In this document: positions 60,149-64,000 of the stretch, piece by piece | Layout: each line of letters begins with the position of its first letter | Numbering within the stretch: the stretch's first letter is position 1 | Origin: Rhizoctonia solani | Lineage: Eukaryota > Basidiomycota > Agaricomycetes > Cantharellales > Ceratobasidiaceae | DNA length: 64,000 bases | Reading direction: 5' to 3' | NCBI RefSeq assembly: GCF_016906535.1 | Contig: NC_057376.1 | Span: forward strand, 558,001-622,000 | The notes under the pieces: generated by a model | The model's database searches: none | What the model saw: only the letters and a program-made list of their open reading frames with translations | What the model was told of the DNA's origin: nothing | Position numbers and translations under genes: made by a program

Positions 60149-60828
60149 ATGTCTGTCTTTGTCCGCACTGCTGCCAACTCAATCCGCGCTGCGACGGCAC
60201 GCAATACTCTTCGTCAGACCGCATACATCCAGCGCCGAGGCTATGCGGATGCGGCGAGCGATACCCTTAAGCTCTCCCTAGTCCTCCCTCACCAGGTACT
60301 GATCACCGATATATCTCTATGCGTATGCTTATTTCATAAAATCAGTCCATCTTTACTTCTGCAAACGTTGTACAAGTCAACATTGCTGCCGAGTCCGGAG
60401 ATATGGGTATCCTGGCCAACCACGTCCCAACCGTTGAGCCCCTGCGCCCCGGAGTCGTGGAGGTTATCGAGACCGGAAGCGGCTCCAAGAAGTGGTTCGG
60501 TGAGTTGTTAAATATCACCGCACCAGAATCTCGCTGATATATGCGACGAATGGATTGCAGTGAGCAGCGGTTTCGCGACAGTTCACCCCAACAACACCCT
60601 CACTATCAATGCGATCGAGGCTGCTCCTCTCGAAGACATCTCTGCAGAGGTAAGCACTGCTATTGATACTGGAAAAGGACGAAAATCAACGCTATTACCA
60701 AGGCCGTCCGCGCCAACCTGGCTGAGGCACAGCGTGTTCTTGGAGGCAGCGCTTCCGACAAGGAAAAGGCCGAGGCCCGAATTGAGGCAGATGTTTACGA
60801 AGCAATCCAACAAGCCCTCTCCAAGTAA
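60149..60828 (+). CDS. ATP16: Mitochondrial ATP synthase F1 delta subunit (bacterial epsilon homolog)
   Basis: Central-stalk subunit of F1Fo ATP synthase. Exons 60149-60295, 60346-60499, 60561-60649 and 60703-60828 give about 171 residues. MSVFVRTAANSIRAATARNT is the presequence, ending near RRGYADA. The beta-sandwich follows: LKLSLVLPHQ|SIFTSANVVQ, VNIAAESGDMGILANHVPTV, EPLRPGVVEVIETG, KKWF|VSSGFATVHPNNTLTI. The helical hairpin EAVRANLAEAQRVLGG and IEADVYEAIQQALSK closes it. All motifs and the length are normal. An in-frame GTG just upstream is not needed. Confidence 0.94.
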
Positions 60829-61381
60829 AGGCTTATTGTATAGCCATGTTCATCTTCCCAATAAAAACAGCCGTCCTAACCGGCGCTCGTACATGAAACC
60901 GTGTTATAACTCGGGTAAATGCGGAAAGAGTCGTGGTTGATCTCGGATGGCGTTTGTGGGACAAATGCATAGGCTAAATCACATCTGATTGCCATATGTT
61001 TAAGGTGTTGTTAATTCGCTCATTTAAGTATACTGGTAGGGTATTGAAGCTCTACGATTGTCAAGAACTGGAGCTCTGTTCCTTGCCATGGCTGATACAG
61101 TAATGGGTAGCGCTATTACATAATAGATTCTCAAGGCCATCCGCGTCGATCAGACATCAAATGATCTACCTCGCTGTATGTTCTCTACAATGTACCGACA
61201 TCGCTGTTTTCGCCGGCACTTATTGTCAGAAGCTGCTAGATGCAGTAGCGTGCGATGTTTGTACTCGGGATTGACATCCTTAGTGTTCAGAGTGTGTCTG
61301 TCCCTGATATTCGAAGGAGTGGCGTGATGACAGGTTAAAACTTGGAGACGGCGTCCACAACCCACTACAAAAGGACCCCAG
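60829..61381. other. Intergenic between ATP16 and the right-end gene
   Basis: 3' flank and promoter. A 95-codon minus-strand open frame at 61150-61437 overlaps the next gene's start and has no motif. Confidence 0.45.
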
Positions 61382-64000
61382 ATGAGTGGCGGAGGAGTGA
61401 GCATTCCTATTCGGTGTTTATACTTGAAGCAGCTCATTTTGCGTATTTGTAGTCTTCACATTCAAATCCCAACGATTTAAAGGAAACATGGACTGAATCA
61501 AGTCTTGAAAGACTTATTCGTCTCAAACCCGATTTGTTCAAGGTTTTCATCAACAACAAGGCCCATAGGTCCAACTCAAAGCGTTGTAAAATGTTTTACA
61601 ACGCGATGAAAGCGGGTAATGGTGAAGATGATATCAAGGCGGTAAGCCTCCGAATTGCCAGGTGCAATAGGTTTTGCTTACCAAATAAACTGTTATCCAT
61701 GCAGGGGCAACTTTTTCAAGCTTGGGTCGATTTGGCATATGGGAACTCTTCAGAAGGCGAGCTGTCGTTGGGAGTTACATCGACTGGCGACGAAAAGACG
61801 AACAAAGAATGTTACTCTGTGTTTTTCTACGTTCAGCGGTCTTTGGCAGAAGTGCTCGACGACCCTCAAGAAGTTCTCAACCTCCATCGAGAAAAGCTAG
61901 GACTGGCTCCACTCGATTTCGACCATCCTAGCCTAATCCCGCCCGAACTTCCTAGTGACTACAATAATTCAATAGTCCTGTCCGTCCCTACCGCCAGGAG
62001 GGAGGCGGTCGCAAGGAAAGTCGGAAACCGGACTAGGAGAGGTAATAAAGCTGGAGAGAAAAGGAAAACATTAGCTTCGTATCGCGGTCAATTGAAGGGA
62101 AAGACGAAACCAAGTGGTGTAGCGACAATGCGGACTTCAGCACCGGGGGAATTGCCCGAGAGCGACCAGGATGCGGGAGTTTGGGTGTAAGTGCCTATCA
62201 TATATTCGTGAATATTTCCCGTATTCATGTCTTATAGCGACATTCCAAGCGAAACGTCACAGTATGATTATAACCTCGGCACATTTCAGCTGAAAGACGC
62301 ATGCGCTAAATTAGAAGACAAGGCTGTTATATCACGATACAAGGCAAGCACGCTATCTTGGATCAACCGCGTTATGCTTAAACCGGTGTGACTCCAGGCA
62401 AAGGGAGGAAACAGGTTTGGGGGAAGGGTGGCTTCAAACGCTCAACATACTGGATCGCTTCGTTCGCCTGCGGGCATCGCAATCACTCAGAGTTTAAACC
62501 AACGCGATGTCGCAGCGGCGCAGCCTCAACAGGAATTTGAGTTGATCCCCGTTCCCAAAGTAAAATCGAGATCGAGGAGACGGTCAAAACCCAAAACGGC
62601 CTCACGAGCTCCTGTAGTGGGAGTTGAGACATTCCCAGGTTTACCTAATGTGAGCCTATTTGTTGATCCGCTCGAAACAGAAGTAATATTACAGAGCACT
62701 GACAATATTTTAACCAAGGACCACATCCCTCCACCCCCACCATTGGCGCCGTATGTCGCAGACTCTGGCGTGCACCTGCCTCCTATTGGTTATTCGTCTT
62801 TATATGGCGATGTTCAGGATGCTATGAGCATCGGGCACTCCTTGGTGAGTGAAATACCAGCGTCCTTTTTATCACCCTTCACAAATGCCCCTCTTCATTT
62901 TGGGCTGCCTGTTTTTCCTCATTTACAGCCACTCCCCGGTACGCTTCCATTACTAGAGGAGGCGCAGCCCTTCATATGGAACGATTCATATCTCACCCAA
63001 TACGTGCGAATCCCGGTTTGGGCAAAGGTGAGTTTATTCAGACAAAAGTGAAGGGCTACGCCTGAATATATCATTAGTCTCGCCAAGAGTTATGTGAGCT
63101 ACGTGAGTAAAATACAATAACAGGGCCCCTTAGATCATTGGTTTATTCTGCCTTTCAGCGTACTTCAAGTCAATGCAAGGTGGTGTGTATACACGAGGAA
63201 ACACAGTATATGGGTACCTCCTCGGTCGATTTCCATCACCACGAGACGGATGGTTTCATCAAGGGAGACTAATCATTTCGCACGGGTACGTCTAATGGGG
63301 TCCGAAAGTTCGGTAAATTGATGCTAGTGGTAGAGGAGGCAAGAACGTTATGGATGAGGGCGAGAACGATTCAAGCAAAGTTCGACATCAGTTGGGTGAC
63401 GATCAGCTAGAGTCCGATAAGTCTGTGCGCGCGTTACTCACGGCTTACCGAATGTTTCGACCTATCGTTATATTGGCCGAGGCGGATTACGGACCCCTTC
63501 AAGAATTCAATCTCAAGCAAGGATATACTGAGGGAGCCAACTACTACGTGTTGGGCCATTATGCCATCGTGGCCGCGTGGGGTAGGTTAACTTATCATGA
63601 ACTTAATACGTATCACTAAGAAACTCTGTTAGCCGAGCATGAGGAGGTTATCATTCAAGGCTCCGGGTTTATTCATACACGTTGGAAGTTTGCGTTTCAA
63701 TATATTGAAGGCAACCAAGGCCCTCCCTGGTGGCTGCGACCTCCAGGCACAGCAATAAGCCAGCCGGAACTTCCAGCTATGAGTGGAACTGCACGAGTCC
63801 TCGAGAGGAAAAAATTCGGCGGGTGAGTTGATCAAGGAGCGGTTACGATTCAAGAATTCACCTTGATACCTTCAGCCTAGTTTCAGGGGACAGGAGGCGT
63901 GTATCGGAGATCACTACTAATTCGTTTACAGGGTGAGCAGAAATACGTTACCCAGATTAATTCGGTTAACTTCTTTTCTACCAGTACACCGTCGATAGAG
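61382..64000 (+). CDS. Unknown protein, 3' end outside window
   Basis: Begins with a very short exon MSGGG (61382-61396), then an intron to about 61452 and SSHSNPNDLKETWTESSLER, followed by LIRLKPDLFKVFINNKAHRS. Further exons: GQLFQAWVDLAYGNSSEGEL, a basic stretch (KVGNRTRRGNKAGEKRKTLA), a Pro-rich centre (HIPPPPPLAPYVADSG), and a folded-looking end: YLTQYVRIPVWAK|, then across introns SMQGGVYTRGNTVYGYLLGR, FPSPRDGWFHQGRLIISHGG, FRPIVILAEADYGPLQEFNL and FIHTRWKFAFQYIEGNQGPP. No family recognised. Multiple exons with compatible phases support reality. The coding region continues past 64000. Confidence 0.66.

Overview
This is nuclear DNA of a filamentous basidiomycete fungus, most likely an agaricomycete. 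The evidence is many short introns (about 45-60 nt, GT-AG with a few GC-AG), dense genes on both strands, a CSL transcription factor, a QRRRW chitin synthase, and a family of F-box proteins with a repeat-rich C-terminal half. The F-box expansion is reminiscent of Rhizoctonia/Ceratobasidiaceae, but species assignment is inference. No rRNA, tRNA, CRISPR array or intact transposon was recognised.

Layout. 0-10 kb: a paraoxonase-like gene running off the left edge (-), an Smr-domain protein (+), ALG11 mannosyltransferase (+), an RraA/HMG-aldolase-like protein (+) and an unknown mitochondrial membrane protein (+). 10-17 kb: a gene with two NADAR domains in tandem (+) and two F-box genes (+). 17-21.4 kb: S-adenosylmethionine decarboxylase (-), a small complex I subunit candidate (-) divergent from a FAM210/DUF1279 mitochondrial protein (+), and a small RPEL protein (-). 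21.7-26 kb: two tandem, mutually frame-damaged F-box paralogs (-) with a relic between them. 26-33 kb: a Cti6-like PHD protein (-) and a chitin synthase (-). 34-41 kb: an R3H-type protein (-), a candidate TPP1-like telomere protein (-) and, divergently, a cysteine synthase (+). 41.8-43.6 kb: an unknown conserved-looking protein (+), then about 4.5 kb without a recognisable gene. 48-51 kb: a CSL (RBP-Jk) family transcription factor (+). 53.5-64 kb: a single-pass membrane protein (+), ESA1-type MYST acetyltransferase (-), two RAD23-type genes in tandem (-), ATP synthase delta (+, divergent from RAD23) and an unknown protein leaving the right edge (+).

This is not an operon-like locus. Most genes are housekeeping: N-glycosylation, polyamine synthesis, cysteine synthesis, respiration, chitin, chromatin, proteasome shuttling. 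The points of interest are local duplications (NADAR domain, RAD23 gene, F-box genes), a candidate shelterin subunit, a recurrent TCACGTGA element upstream of several starts, and a set of apparent one-base deletions in otherwise conserved genes. The deletions may be consensus-sequence errors and should be settled before any gene here is called a pseudogene. Exon limits below were read by eye from splice signals and protein continuity.
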